Below are positions 25,132 to 35,330 of a stretch of DNA of 64,000 nucleotides, piece after piece; within the stretch, counting starts at the first letter, position 1, and each line of letters opens with the position of its first letter. The stretch lies in assembly GCF_022758145.1 (NCBI RefSeq), contig NZ_JAJVDH010000008.1, forward strand, positions 124,001 to 188,000, given 5' to 3'. Origin of the DNA: Pontibacter vulgaris (lineage in GTDB: Bacteria > Bacteroidota > Bacteroidia > Cytophagales > Hymenobacteraceae). The translations under genes and the position numbers were made by a program. The notes under the pieces are model-generated. The model saw only the letters and a program-made list of their open reading frames with translations. It searched no databases and was not told the DNA's origin.

Positions 25132-27945
25132 TTATTTACTCAGGTATAAATTTCGCTCCGAGTATACTTTGGTGAAATAATCGTCATCCAGATCATCAAT
25201 AAAGTAAATAGCCTCACCCGTCGACTTCATTTCCGGACCGAGTTCTTTGTTCACCTCCGGGAATTTATTGTAGGAGAAAACAGGCACCTTAATAGCATAA
25301 CCATGCTTGTATGGGCTAAAGTCGAAGTCTTTCACTTTCTTCGCGCCCAGCATGATCTTGGTTGCATAGTTGATGTATGGCTCGCGGTATGCTTTGGCAA
25401 TGAACGGGAAAGTACGCGAAGCACGCGGGTTGGCCTCGATAATATAAACCACTTCATTCTTGATCGCGAACTGGATGTTAATCACACCAACCGTATTCAG
25501 GGCAACGGCAATCTTTTTGGTATGCTCCTCTATCTGGCGCATTACGTTTTCGCTCAGGTCAAACGGAGGAAGCACTGCATACGAGTCGCCGGAGTGGATA
25601 CCAGCCGGCTCAATGTGCTCCATTATACCACAGATGTAAACGTCTTCACCGTCGCAGATCGCATCAGCCTCAGCCTCAATAGCATGGTCCAGGAAGTGGT
25701 CTAGCAGGACTTTGTTACCCGGGTGGTCTTTCAGCAAATCGATTACGTGTGCTTCCAGCTCTTTCTCGTTTATAACGATTTTCATGTTTTGCCCACCCAG
25801 TACGTAGCTTGGGCGCACCAGCAGCGGGAATTTCAGCTCGCGGCATAGTTCCAGTGCTTCCTCAGCTGTTTCGATTACGGCAAACGGAGGGTATGGAATG
25901 TTCAGGTCGCGGAGCAAGGCTGAGAAAGAACCACGGTCTTCGGCAAGGTCAAGCGCTTTGTAGCTTGTGCCCATTACTTTTATGCCATAACGGTCCAGTT
26001 TCTCGGCCAGTTTCAAGGCAGTTTGCCCGCCCAGCTGCACAATTACGCCTTCCGGTTTTTCGTGCAGTATAATGTCGTAAATATGCTCCCAGAATACCGG
26101 CTCAAAGTATAACTTATCGGCAATATCAAAGTCGGTACTTACGGTTTCAGGGTTACAGTTGATCATGATGGTTTCGTAGCCGCACTCTTTTGCAGCCAAC
26201 ACGCCATGCACGCAGCTATAGTCGAATTCAATACCCTGGCCAATGCGGTTCGGGCCTGAACCTAGCACCACAATTTTCTTCTTGTCAGAAACTATACTTT
26301 CGTTCTCGCCATCGAAGGTACTGTAGTAGTATGGGGTCTTGGCTTCGAATTCAGCGGCGCAAGTATCTACCATTTTAAACACGCGCTTAATACCCAGCTC
26401 CATGCGTACAGCGTGTACTTCGCTTTCTTTGCAACGCAGCAGGTGTGCAATCTGGCGGTCGGCGTAGCCTTTTACTTTGGCTTCGCGCAGCAGCTCGGCC
26501 GGAATGGTATCGAGACGGTATTTTTCTATTTCCTTCTCCATCATATCCAGCTCTTCAATCTGCGCCAGGAACCATGGGTCTATCTTGGTCAGCTTCTGGA
26601 TGGTGTTGGTAGGAATACCAATGCGCATCGCATCTTTTACACTGAACAGGCGGTTCCAGCTTGGGTTTTGCAGGCTATCGATCAGGAAGTTATAGTCTGA
26701 TTTTTCTTTTCCGTCAGCGCCCAGGCCATTGCGCTTAATCTCTAAGCTCTGGCAGGCTTTCTGCAATGCCTCCTGGAAAGTACGGCCAATGCCCATCACC
26801 TCACCCACCGATTTCATTTGCAGGCCAAGTCTGCGGTCAGCTCCCGGGAATTTATCGAAGTTCCAGCGCGGTATTTTTACGATTACGTAGTCCAGGGCCG
26901 GCTCAAAGTATGCCGATGTAGTTTTAGTGATGGCGTTTTTCAGCTCATCCAGGTTATAGCCAATAGCAAGTTTAGCCGCAATTTTGGCAATAGGATAACC
27001 GGTAGCTTTAGATGCCAGTGCCGATGAACGGGAAACGCGTGGGTTGATCTCGATCGCGATAATGGTATCGTCGTTCGGGTTAACAGAAAACTGTACGTTA
27101 CAGCCACCTGCAAACTGCCCGATGCCGTTCATCATTTTGATGGCCAGGTCGCGCATTTTCTGGTAAACCGTATCTGGCAGCGTCATGGCAGGCGCAACAG
27201 TAATAGAGTCGCCGGTATGGATGCCCATCGGGTCGAAGTTCTCGATAGAGCAGATGATAATGATATTGCCAACGTTATCGCGCAGCAACTCCAGCTCATA
27301 CTCTTTCCAGCCAAGTATACTTTGCTCTACCAGCACTTCGTGTGTTGGCGAAGCGTGCAAACCACGGGTAAGCGCAGCATCAAATTCTGCAGGCGTGTTC
27401 ACAAAACCACCACCTGTACCACCCAGCGTAAACGAAGGGCGAATTACAAGCGGGAACCCGATCTCCTGGGCAATTTCTTTACCCTCGAGGAAAGAGGTGG
27501 CCGTTTTCCCTTTACACACATTAACATCGAGCTCCAGCATTTTCAGTCGGAACAATTCGCGGTCTTCAGTAGTCTCGATGGCTTTGATATCAACACCAAT
27601 TATCCTGACACCGTATTTTTTCCAGATACCCGCTTTTTCGCACTCAATAGCTAAGTTAAGAGCTGTCTGGCCACCCATAGTTGGCAGTACAGCATCTATT
27701 TTATGCTTTTCCAGAATCTCAACAATATACTTCTTCTCCAGTGGCTTCAGGTAAACGTTATCCGCCGTTATACTATCCGTCATGATAGTAGCCGGGTTGG
27801 AGTTAATAAGCGTTACCTCAATTCCTTCTTCACGAAGCGAACGGGAGGCTTGAGAGCCGGAATAGTCAAATTCGCAGGCCTGGCCGATAACGATAGGTCC
27901 GGAACCTATAATCAGAACTGATTTAATGCTGGTGTCTCTAGGCAT
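25132..27945 (-). CDS. carB: Carbamoyl-phosphate synthase large subunit (short form)
   Basis: The enzyme makes carbamoyl phosphate for arginine and pyrimidines. Both synthase halves are present: the first starts KSVLIIGSGPIVIGQACEFD, the second KKIVVLGSGPNRIGQGIEFD, each followed by an ATP-grasp domain (LVIRPSFTLGGTGGGFV and LLVRPSYVLGGQNMKIV). The protein stops at 937 residues (end FTKVYSERNLYLSK), about 135 short of the usual 1070, so the C-terminal methylglyoxal-synthase-like regulatory domain is absent. The stop is followed at once by a strong terminator, so this is the natural end, as in other Bacteroidota. No carA is in the window. Confidence 0.96.
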   Translation of the reverse strand: MPRDTSIKSVLIIGSGPIVIGQACEFDYSGSQASRSLREEGIEVTLINSNPATIMTDSITADNVYLKPLEKKYIVEILEKHKIDAVLPTMGGQTALNLAIECEKAGIWKKYGVRIIGVDIKAIETTEDRELFRLKMLELDVNVCKGKTATSFLEGKEIAQEIGFPLVIRPSFTLGGTGGGFVNTPAEFDAALTRGLHASPTHEVLVEQSILGWKEYELELLRDNVGNIIIICSIENFDPMGIHTGDSITVAPAMTLPDTVYQKMRDLAIKMMNGIGQFAGGCNVQFSVNPNDDTIIAIEINPRVSRSSALASKATGYPIAKIAAKLAIGYNLDELKNAITKTTSAYFEPALDYVIVKIPRWNFDKFPGADRRLGLQMKSVGEVMGIGRTFQEALQKACQSLEIKRNGLGADGKEKSDYNFLIDSLQNPSWNRLFSVKDAMRIGIPTNTIQKLTKIDPWFLAQIEELDMMEKEIEKYRLDTIPAELLREAKVKGYADRQIAHLLRCKESEVHAVRMELGIKRVFKMVDTCAAEFEAKTPYYYSTFDGENESIVSDKKKIVVLGSGPNRIGQGIEFDYSCVHGVLAAKECGYETIMINCNPETVSTDFDIADKLYFEPVFWEHIYDIILHEKPEGVIVQLGGQTALKLAEKLDRYGIKVMGTSYKALDLAEDRGSFSALLRDLNIPYPPFAVIETAEEALELCRELKFPLLVRPSYVLGGQNMKIVINEKELEAHVIDLLKDHPGNKVLLDHFLDHAIEAEADAICDGEDVYICGIMEHIEPAGIHSGDSYAVLPPFDLSENVMRQIEEHTKKIAVALNTVGVINIQFAIKNEVVYIIEANPRASRTFPFIAKAYREPYINYATKIMLGAKKVKDFDFSPYKHGYAIKVPVFSYNKFPEVNKELGPEMKSTGEAIYFIDDLDDDYFTKVYSERNLYLSK

Positions 27946-27967
27946 GGTATGGTAAGTATAAATTGCC

Positions 27968-28000
27968 CAAAGTTAGCGCAAAATGTTGGTGCTGGCAAAA
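27968..28000 (-). promoter_or_regulatory. Promoter of carB
   Basis: The minus strand reads TTTTG (28000-27996), 20 bp, then TAACTTTG (27975-27968), a very good fit to the Bacteroidota TTTG-N19-TAnnTTTG promoter. The ATG is 22 bp downstream of the box. Confidence 0.7.
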
Positions 28001-28151
28001 GGAAAATGCATACAGCACCGATTTTTAAATTATTTTTTACTGTAGCAGCTAGTATTCAGGCGTTCACGATAGTCTTGAAGTATAGATTTACAAATCATTT
28101 TTAGCTTACTGGCACGTATAAACAGGGGTAAATAATTTAAAGTATAAACTG

Positions 28152-28397
28152 ATGAGCACACCGAAAGAAGACGATATCATAACCAACGCTGATGAAAGCA
28201 AGCGCCTGCCAGATGAAAACCCAGAGCCGCTGGAAGGTGTGAAGAAAGAGGAAGTAGAAATAAAAACTGCTAAAACGGAAGATATACTGGAAGCTGAACC
28301 TGAAGGAAAAGAAGAAGGCGGAAACGTGGCCGCCAAAGACGAAAAAGATACCCGCGAGCTGGATGGCAGCAATGCCAATAACCTGCGCACTAAATAG
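28152..28397 (+). CDS. Small acidic hydrophilic protein, function unknown
   Basis: An 81-residue protein with no signal peptide, membrane helix or aromatic core. It is dominated by Glu, Asp and Lys (PEPLEGVKKEEVEIKTAKTE, EGKEEGGNVAAKDEKDTREL) and is probably disordered. A perfect terminator follows 19 bp after the stop, which supports it as a real transcription unit. I do not recognise a family. Confidence 0.55.
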   Translation: MSTPKEDDIITNADESKRLPDENPEPLEGVKKEEVEIKTAKTEDILEAEPEGKEEGGNVAAKDEKDTRELDGSNANNLRTK

Positions 28398-28416
28398 GTA
28401 CCTGCCTCTGGTAAAA

Positions 28417-28458
28417 AATAAATCTGCCGCACTAATCTATTAGTGCGGCAGATTTATT
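28417..28458 (+). terminator. Terminator after the 81-residue acidic protein gene
   Basis: A perfect 19-bp stem (28417-28435 with 28440-28458, loop TCTA) with T-rich sequence after it. Confidence 0.85.
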
Positions 28459-28589
28459 TTACAGCAAAGTATAGTTGTACAATTGCCAATGTTAAATCTA
28501 TATTATTTTAACTTAAAATATAACAAAACGCTTTGATTCTCAAGTTAAAATGCTTAACATTACTAGGGCCATCGTAATCCTGTAAAGCC

Positions 28590-28982
28590 ATGGTATACCT
28601 GTACACCGACTATTTTTATGTGGAGTATTATGCCACCACAGGCGTTTTGATGTCGCAATGGCATGGCAAGTGCAGCAGCCTCCAGTACAGGCAGTCGCTT
28701 ATACAATACCTGCGCATCTGCAAAGACCTGAACCTGCGCCTGGCCGTTACCGACAGGCGGCTGCAGCAGGCGTTAACTGCCGAAGATATGGAGTGGATGC
28801 AAACACACTTCATAAATGCTTTTATTAATCTTCCGCTGGAGCGACTGGCAATAATCAGATCATTTGACCCAGTTGCCGAAAGCCAGTTCCAACAGTTATA
28901 CCAAAACAACGGCCACCCGTTCCCTTTTGAGAGCCGCTCTTTTGAGGACCTTACCTCGGCCTATAACTGGATCACAGCTTAA
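28590..28982 (+). CDS. Small protein, possible STAS-like fold, function unknown
   Basis: A 130-residue soluble protein. The pattern (YVEYYATTGVLMSQWHGKCS, LRLAVTDRRLQQALTAEDMEWM, AIIRSFDPVAESQFQQLY) alternates strands and helices as in the STAS/SpoIIAA-like small proteins of Bacteroidota, in which a short strand is followed by a helix several times. No phosphorylatable motif can be identified with confidence. It is a single gene between the acidic protein gene and an acyltransferase. Family placement is inference. Confidence 0.6.
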   Translation: MVYLYTDYFYVEYYATTGVLMSQWHGKCSSLQYRQSLIQYLRICKDLNLRLAVTDRRLQQALTAEDMEWMQTHFINAFINLPLERLAIIRSFDPVAESQFQQLYQNNGHPFPFESRSFEDLTSAYNWITA

Positions 28983-29094
28983 TAACCAACATCATCGCCG
29001 GGTATAGTATACTTTGTTTGTTACTGCCTCTGCCATTTTGTTTCTGGGTGCTAGGCAGCTTGCAAAACTATGGGTATAATACCTATCTTGCCTT

Positions 29095-30462
29095 ATGCTA
29101 TACTTTGTACTGAAACTCATTTTCCGTGTGGGGCTCTGGGTGTTTTTCCGGAAGTTTGATGTACGTAACCGATCTAATCTGCCACAGCAGGGGCCGCTAC
29201 TGATTGTAGCCAACCACCCCAACACCTTTATGGATCCGGTTGTAATTGCGTCGCTATTCCGGCAGCCGGTATACTTTATAGCTAAAAGCACGGTGTTCAG
29301 TTCGCCTTTTAAAAAGTGGCTGCTGCGCCGCATGAACCTGATCCCGATTAACCGCCGCGAAGATGCAACAGCAGAGCAAACTACCATAAACAACGACGAA
29401 GCTTTTGAGGCAACTTACAAAGCGTTACAGGAAGGCAAAACACTTTTAATATTTCCGGAGGGCAACAGCTTTAACGAGCGCAGGCTGCGCAAGATAAAAA
29501 CAGGTGCGGCCCGCATGGCACTTGGCGCTACGCATACTACTCCGGCACCAGATGTTAAAATCTTACCTATCGGGCTTAACTACTCTGCTCCCACACGCTT
29601 CAGAAGCAACGTATTTGTAAACATTGGTAAATTAATAGAGGTAAAAGATTTCAGGCAAGCCTACAGCCAGGATGCCACTACCCTAGTTTACAGCCTGACC
29701 GACGAAATTCGCCTGCGCCTCGAAAAACTGATCATAACAACTGATACACAGGAAGAAGACGAACTTGCCCAGCAGATCAGCACGGTTTACAGGCAAAAAC
29801 TCTCCCCCGAAATTTCCAACGCCACGCAAAAGCACGAACTGGATTTTCTGATGACCAAAGCGATTATTAAAAGCCTGCACTATTTTAACCAGACACAACC
29901 AGAGCGGATAAACACGATTAAAGTGAAGCTCAATGAATACATGGTACAACTAAAACGCCTGCACTTGCACGATGCTATACTTGGCAAGGGTAACCGGCAA
30001 CTGTTGTTGCAAAGTATAGGAGCTATTTTATACTTGCTGATCGGCTTTCCTGTTTACTTGTATGGCCTGCTTAATAACTACATTCCGTACATAATACCTT
30101 CTAAAGTTGCTGACCGCCTTACCGAAGAAGCAGAGTTCCGGGCACCAATCATGCTGAGTGTGGGCATTTTCTCTTTCCCTTTATTTTACACAGCTCAGGC
30201 TATGGTTTTCTGGCATTTTACCCATTCGGCAGTCGGGTTGGTACTATACTTGGTCAGCCTGCCTGTAACCGGATATTTCACCTTACAATACTGGAATACA
30301 CTTCATCATACCAAAGGCCGGCTTAGCTATTTGCAGCTATTTTTTAAACGCCAACACCTCCTAAACAGCCTTAAACAGCAACGGGAGGATATTTTGGAAG
30401 AGCTAGAGCGCGCCAAACAGGATTATACTTATACTTCGGCCCAAAGTAAGTTTAGCACCTGA
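29095..30462 (+). CDS. PlsC-type acyltransferase (1-acylglycerol-3-phosphate acyltransferase-like)
   Basis: A 455-residue membrane-associated acyltransferase. The catalytic block NHPNTFMDPVVIASL (about residues 41-55), the glycerol-phosphate-binding FPEGNSFNERRLRKIKTGAA (about 121-140) and a downstream VKILPIGLNY form a PlsC domain. The spacing H-x5-D is that of the NHPN-type subgroup. About 150 further residues follow, then two or three C-terminal helices (LLQSIGAILYLLIGFPVYLY, FPLFYTAQAMVFW) and a charged end. Probable substrate is lysophosphatidate or a lipid such as lyso-ornithine lipid; this cannot be settled here. It stands alone. Confidence 0.85.
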   Translation: MLYFVLKLIFRVGLWVFFRKFDVRNRSNLPQQGPLLIVANHPNTFMDPVVIASLFRQPVYFIAKSTVFSSPFKKWLLRRMNLIPINRREDATAEQTTINNDEAFEATYKALQEGKTLLIFPEGNSFNERRLRKIKTGAARMALGATHTTPAPDVKILPIGLNYSAPTRFRSNVFVNIGKLIEVKDFRQAYSQDATTLVYSLTDEIRLRLEKLIITTDTQEEDELAQQISTVYRQKLSPEISNATQKHELDFLMTKAIIKSLHYFNQTQPERINTIKVKLNEYMVQLKRLHLHDAILGKGNRQLLLQSIGAILYLLIGFPVYLYGLLNNYIPYIIPSKVADRLTEEAEFRAPIMLSVGIFSFPLFYTAQAMVFWHFTHSAVGLVLYLVSLPVTGYFTLQYWNTLHHTKGRLSYLQLFFKRQHLLNSLKQQREDILEELERAKQDYTYTSAQSKFST

Positions 30463-30639
30463 GCAGTTAATATTCATTCACCCTTAAAAAACCTCCGTCT
30501 ACCAATTCATATAATTTCTTTATCCTAAATTATAATTATTTTTACTAATTATATAACACAATACAGAACAAAGCTACTTATAAAATTGTATTTATATAAA
30601 TCCCTTCTCAATTCAATCCTCAACTAGAAACGGAGTTAT

Positions 30640-33600
30640 ATGAAAACAAACTTTTACGCGCGACATTTTGGAGAATCATCTGTCTATACTTTAATAGAAC
30701 AATACAACGCCCACCCTTCTTCACCTGCATGCCATTCCGGAAGAAGCCACTACGTTATATTACCTAAAGCTTATACTTTATACTTGCTTCTATTCTGGTT
30801 AAGCTGTTTACTTTTTTCGCCGCTGGTGTATGCCCAGCCGCCTGCCGGATTCTCTGACCAGCAGGTAGGTTCTGACTGGAACGCAGCCGTTGGCCTGACT
30901 TTCTCTAAAGATGGCAAACGCATGTATGTATGGGAAAAAGCAGGCAAAGTATGGATCGTTGAAAACGGCACTAAAAAACTTCTGCTCGATATTAGCCCCG
31001 AGGTGGGCGACTGGAAAGACCATGGCTTGGTAGGCTTTGCGTTGCACCCTAACTTTGAGCAGAACGGCTATTTATACTTGCTATACATCGTAGACAGGCA
31101 CCATTTAATGAACTTTGGAAAGAGTAGCTACAGCGCAACCACAGATGAATATTTTGCAGCTACCATAGGCCGACTTACCCGCTACACAGCCCGATCCGGC
31201 GACAACTTTACAAGCGTAGACCCTGCTAGTCGTAAAATTTTGCTTGGCGAAAGCCCTTCTACCGGTGTGGCCATTACAGCCGGTGGCCATGGTGTGGGTA
31301 CGCTTGCCTTTGCCTCAGATGGCACGCTGCTCGTATCTACCGGCGATGGTGCCGTAAACTCCTCAACAGACGTGGGCAGCCTGAGCATCAGTTATTACCA
31401 GCAGGCATTAAACGATGGCATACTTAAGCCCAAGGAAAATGTGGGAGCTTACCGGGCACAACTCGTAGACTGCCTGAACGGCAAACTTCTGCGCCTTGAC
31501 CCCGCAACGGGCAATGGCGTGCCCAGCAATCCGTATTACGATGCCAACAACCCACGGGCTCCCAAATCGAGAGTATGGGCGCTTGGTTTCAGAAACGGTT
31601 TCCGGTTTTCAGTTAAACCAGGAACAGGCAGCACCAACCCTGCCGATGGCCGCCCCGGCACTATCTATATTGGCGACGTGGGATGGAATACATGGGAAGA
31701 GCTCGATGTAATTACCGGCCCCAGAATGAACTTTGGCTGGCCCGTTTTTGAAGGCATGGAAGCGCAGACTCTTTACAGCACTAAAAAGATTGCAAACCGC
31801 GATGCGCCCAACCCACTTTATAACTCAGGAGGCTGTACTCAGCAATATTTCTACTTTACAGACCTAATAAGACAAGCTACCCTCGTAACCAACCCAACCC
31901 TACAAAACCCCTGCAATACGTCGCAAACCATACCTTCCAGCATCCCTACCTTTGTGCATGTGCGCCCCACTATTGACTGGCAGGATGCAGACGGCGGCAT
32001 TGCGCGCGTGGGCACTTATTCGGGTACAACAGCCACAGTTGCTACCATTGGCACACCTGAATCGGGAGTAACAGGCACACCTTTCCGGGGTAATTCTTCT
32101 ACAGGCGGCGTCTGGTATACCGGTACTATGTTCCCGGCTGCTTATCAGAACACGTATTTCCATGGCGATTACGGCCAGGGCTGGATAAAGAACTTTGTGC
32201 TGGACAGCAATCATAAAATGAAGGAGGTGCGAAACTTTATAAACAACGATGCCATTGTAGTGCACTTTGAGATGCACCCTACTGATGGCAGCCTGTATTA
32301 CATAAACTACGCAGCGCAGATCAGGCGCATAACTTATGGCGGAAACCAGCCTCCGGTTGCAGTAGCATCATCTAATAAAACTTATGGTCCGTCGCCACTG
32401 GCAGTTACTTTTTCAAGTAGCGGCTCTAAAGACCCCGAAGGAGGCGCCATTACCTATAGCTGGAATTTTGGAGATGGCTCCACCGCAAGCACGGCGGCCA
32501 ACCCATCCCATACTTTTGCAGGCACAACAGGAGTACCCAAACGTTACGATGTAAAACTGACAGTAAAAGATAACAAAGGCGCGACCGGTACTACAACGTT
32601 GCCCATTTATGTAAACAACACACCGCCGTCCATTAACATAACCAGCCCTTCTGCCGATTTCAGATACTCTACAGCAGGCAATACTACCATTGGCCTGAAA
32701 GCAACCGTTACCGACAAGGAACACGCCGATTCGGAACTTGAGTATAAATGGCAGGTAGTGATGCACCATAACACGCACACACATCCCGAAGAGCCTGTTT
32801 ATGCCAGGGAAACTACCGTTACTGTTGCCCCGGAAGGAGATTGCAACGATGGCGAAACGTATTGGGCACGCATACACCTGACAGTTACAGATGCGCTTGG
32901 GCTTGCCAACACATCGTATGTCGATGTTTACCCAGATTGCGCTGCTTCCTCAACCTCATTTTACAGAGCCATAAACCTGAACGGCGACCCGGTTTTACTT
33001 GACGGCAAACAATGGGGAGGCAAGGCTGCTACTAATTATACTTTCAGCGGCTCCAGTGCTGTAAATACCACCACCACGCTTACCCCAACCACCGATGCAG
33101 ACCGGACAGCCATGATTCGCTCGTTCATCTACAGCCGCTCTGCACGCGTTACGTTAACAGCCGTGCCACAGGCGCAGTACCAGGTATACTTGTATGTATG
33201 GGAGGATAACAACCCCGAAACCTATAGTATAGCGCTAAACGGGCAGCAGGTACTGGACAACTATAACAGCGGCTCGGCAGGAACCTGGAAAAAGCTTGGC
33301 CCATGGAATACAACCGTGGGCACGGGAGGTAGTATTAGCGTAACTACAACTGGAGGTATGGCCAATTTATCCGGTATAGAAGTATGGAAAGTTGAATCCG
33401 GAACTACGAACAAAGCGCCAACCGTAAGTATAACGGCACCAACTGCAGGGGCCACGCTCACGCAAGGCTCGGCCACTACTATAAGCGCTACAGCCTCTGA
33501 CCCGGATGGCACTGTAAGCAAGGTGGAGTTTTTTGCCAACGGCAGCAAATTAGGCGAAGATGTTACCAGCCCTTACAGCATCTCCTGGACGCCGGGTACT

Positions 33601-34956
33601 TCCGGAAATGTAAGCCTTACAGCCCGTGCCACCGACAACTCTGGCGCTACCACCACTTCTGCAACCATTGGTGTAACTGTACAAACCGGCACTACTACGC
33701 CCGGCACTTTCTACAGGGCTATTAACCTGAATGGCAGCGCCATCACCATTGATAATAATTCCTGGGGAGGCAGCACATCAGCAAATTATACTTTCAATGG
33801 TAATTCATTCAGTAACCAGGCCGTAACGCTTAACCCAACTACCGATGCAAACCGTGCTACCATGATCCGTTCCAGCATTTATAGTTCCAGCGCCCGCGTT
33901 ACACTTACCTCGGTACCAAACGGCACTTACAATGTATACCTGTATGTATGGGAAGATAATAATGCACAGACTTTCAGCGTCTCTTTAAACGGCAGTGTGG
34001 TACAAAGTAATTACAACAGTGGCGCGGCCGGCACCTGGAAAAAACTAGGCCCCTGGACTACAACTATAAGCAATGGCAGCATTAACGTAACTACTTCAGG
34101 TGGCACGGCCAACTTATCAGGTATAGAAGTATGGAATGCAGGCAGCACGCCACCACCAACAGACAATTGCACAGCCTCCGGCACCATCGTACGCGAAATA
34201 TGGACGGGTATTTCAGGCTCCAGCATATCGTCTATCCCGGTTAATTCTGCGCCAAACAGCACCCTGGAACTGACCTCACTGGCCTCGCCGCTGCACGTGG
34301 GCGATAACTATGGCAGCCGCATGCGGGGGTATTTATGTGCCCCGGCCACAGGCAATTATACTTTCTGGGCTGCCGGCGATAATACCGTGGAAGTATGGAT
34401 CAGCACCGATGCCAGCCCGGCCAACAAGCGCCGCATCATTGCTTTTACAGGCTCCACGCTCAGCCGCGAATGGACCAAATACCCCGAGCAGCAGTCGGGT
34501 TTGGTGGCCCTGGAGGCAAACAAGCGCTACTACATCGAAGTGCTGCACAAGGAAGCAACCGGCGGCGACCATGTAGCTGTAGGCTGGCGAATGCCAAACG
34601 GAACCCTGGAAAGACCTATTGGCGGGAACAGAATTTCTCCTTATGAGCAAACAGCTACTTCCAACGCCGCTATCACTGGCCTGCAAACCCCTGAAGAAAA
34701 ATCGCTTTTGCTATACCCTAACCCATTCCAGGACAAGCTGCATATAGATTATTTAGCAAAAGAATCGGGTACTGCTCAGTTTATACTTTATAACAACACC
34801 GGGGCGGTTGTTCGGCAGGTGTACAGTGGCAAGGTTGTGAAAGGGCAGCACTATACTTTTGAAGCAGATACGCGAGCCTTACCAAATGGCATTTACTTTG
34901 GCAGGGTTATTACAGGCTCAGCAACTGTTAACAGCAAGGTGGTGCTGGCAAGATAA
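30640..34956 (+). CDS. Secreted multidomain glucose/sorbosone dehydrogenase-like protein with T9SS sorting domain
   Basis: A 1438-residue exported protein. An unusually long N-region (about 43 residues) precedes the hydrophobic signal LLLFWLSCLLFSPLVYA. Domains: PQQ-type glucose/sorbosone dehydrogenase propeller, about 68-560 (GLVGFALHPNFEQNGYLYLL, VWALGFRNGFRFSVKPG, MNFGWPVFEG); PKD domain, 568-657 (SSSGSKDPEGG, WNFGDGST); an Ig-like stretch to about 770; malectin-like domain A, 773-917; Ig-like domain, 926-1017 (SDPDGTVSKVEFFANG); malectin-like domain B, 1023-1166, a near copy of A; PA14 domain, 1176-1333; C-terminal type A T9SS sorting signal, 1353-1438 (LYPNPFQDKLHI, LPNGIYFGRV). It probably acts on sugars at the cell surface; the enzymatic substrate is unknown. 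Confidence 0.88.
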   Translation: MKTNFYARHFGESSVYTLIEQYNAHPSSPACHSGRSHYVILPKAYTLYLLLFWLSCLLFSPLVYAQPPAGFSDQQVGSDWNAAVGLTFSKDGKRMYVWEKAGKVWIVENGTKKLLLDISPEVGDWKDHGLVGFALHPNFEQNGYLYLLYIVDRHHLMNFGKSSYSATTDEYFAATIGRLTRYTARSGDNFTSVDPASRKILLGESPSTGVAITAGGHGVGTLAFASDGTLLVSTGDGAVNSSTDVGSLSISYYQQALNDGILKPKENVGAYRAQLVDCLNGKLLRLDPATGNGVPSNPYYDANNPRAPKSRVWALGFRNGFRFSVKPGTGSTNPADGRPGTIYIGDVGWNTWEELDVITGPRMNFGWPVFEGMEAQTLYSTKKIANRDAPNPLYNSGGCTQQYFYFTDLIRQATLVTNPTLQNPCNTSQTIPSSIPTFVHVRPTIDWQDADGGIARVGTYSGTTATVATIGTPESGVTGTPFRGNSSTGGVWYTGTMFPAAYQNTYFHGDYGQGWIKNFVLDSNHKMKEVRNFINNDAIVVHFEMHPTDGSLYYINYAAQIRRITYGGNQPPVAVASSNKTYGPSPLAVTFSSSGSKDPEGGAITYSWNFGDGSTASTAANPSHTFAGTTGVPKRYDVKLTVKDNKGATGTTTLPIYVNNTPPSINITSPSADFRYSTAGNTTIGLKATVTDKEHADSELEYKWQVVMHHNTHTHPEEPVYARETTVTVAPEGDCNDGETYWARIHLTVTDALGLANTSYVDVYPDCAASSTSFYRAINLNGDPVLLDGKQWGGKAATNYTFSGSSAVNTTTTLTPTTDADRTAMIRSFIYSRSARVTLTAVPQAQYQVYLYVWEDNNPETYSIALNGQQVLDNYNSGSAGTWKKLGPWNTTVGTGGSISVTTTGGMANLSGIEVWKVESGTTNKAPTVSITAPTAGATLTQGSATTISATASDPDGTVSKVEFFANGSKLGEDVTSPYSISWTPGTSGNVSLTARATDNSGATTTSATIGVTVQTGTTTPGTFYRAINLNGSAITIDNNSWGGSTSANYTFNGNSFSNQAVTLNPTTDANRATMIRSSIYSSSARVTLTSVPNGTYNVYLYVWEDNNAQTFSVSLNGSVVQSNYNSGAAGTWKKLGPWTTTISNGSINVTTSGGTANLSGIEVWNAGSTPPPTDNCTASGTIVREIWTGISGSSISSIPVNSAPNSTLELTSLASPLHVGDNYGSRMRGYLCAPATGNYTFWAAGDNTVEVWISTDASPANKRRIIAFTGSTLSREWTKYPEQQSGLVALEANKRYYIEVLHKEATGGDHVAVGWRMPNGTLERPIGGNRISPYEQTATSNAAITGLQTPEEKSLLLYPNPFQDKLHIDYLAKESGTAQFILYNNTGAVVRQVYSGKVVKGQHYTFEADTRALPNGIYFGRVITGSATVNSKVVLAR

Positions 34957-34977
34957 ATAACTGCACCAGCCATTATC

Positions 34978-35035
34978 AACATCCTTAAACTAGCGCAAAC
35001 CACATGGAAAGCTATAGTTTAAGGATGTTCTTTTT
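34978..35035 (+). terminator. Terminator of the T9SS multidomain gene
   Basis: A perfect 15-bp stem (34978-34992 with 35015-35029), 22-base loop, then CTTTTT. Confidence 0.8.
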
Positions 35036-35330
35036 AGCGGGCAACACTACCTGCCAAACATACTTTCAGATAGCCCGGCGGCGCCTGCAATAGGACTTAA
35101 ACCACTCCATCGCTCTCCAGCCAACGTCTTTAAACACAAAAACCTACACAACATAATCCGCTTAAAAATATGGTTATCAAAGCAATACAAATCTTAAAAT
35201 ATGCTAATAAAAATCCTCTGGGTATGAATTTGTTTAGACTACTTGCACTAAACTTTTCATCTATTTTTTGAATGTGCCGTAAAAGAGATACTGGAGTTTA
35301 AATCAATTACTGTTTAATTATTCAAAAACT
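35036..35330. other. Non-coding leader region of the Thr/Gly-repeat lipoprotein gene
   Basis: About 295 bp without an open frame or stable hairpin. AT content rises toward the ATG at 35331. No consensus promoter box is obvious. Confidence 0.5.

Noticed and set aside
27185..27754. Plus-strand 189-codon frame opposite carB
   Set aside because: Shadow of the conserved carB coding sequence with no domain character.
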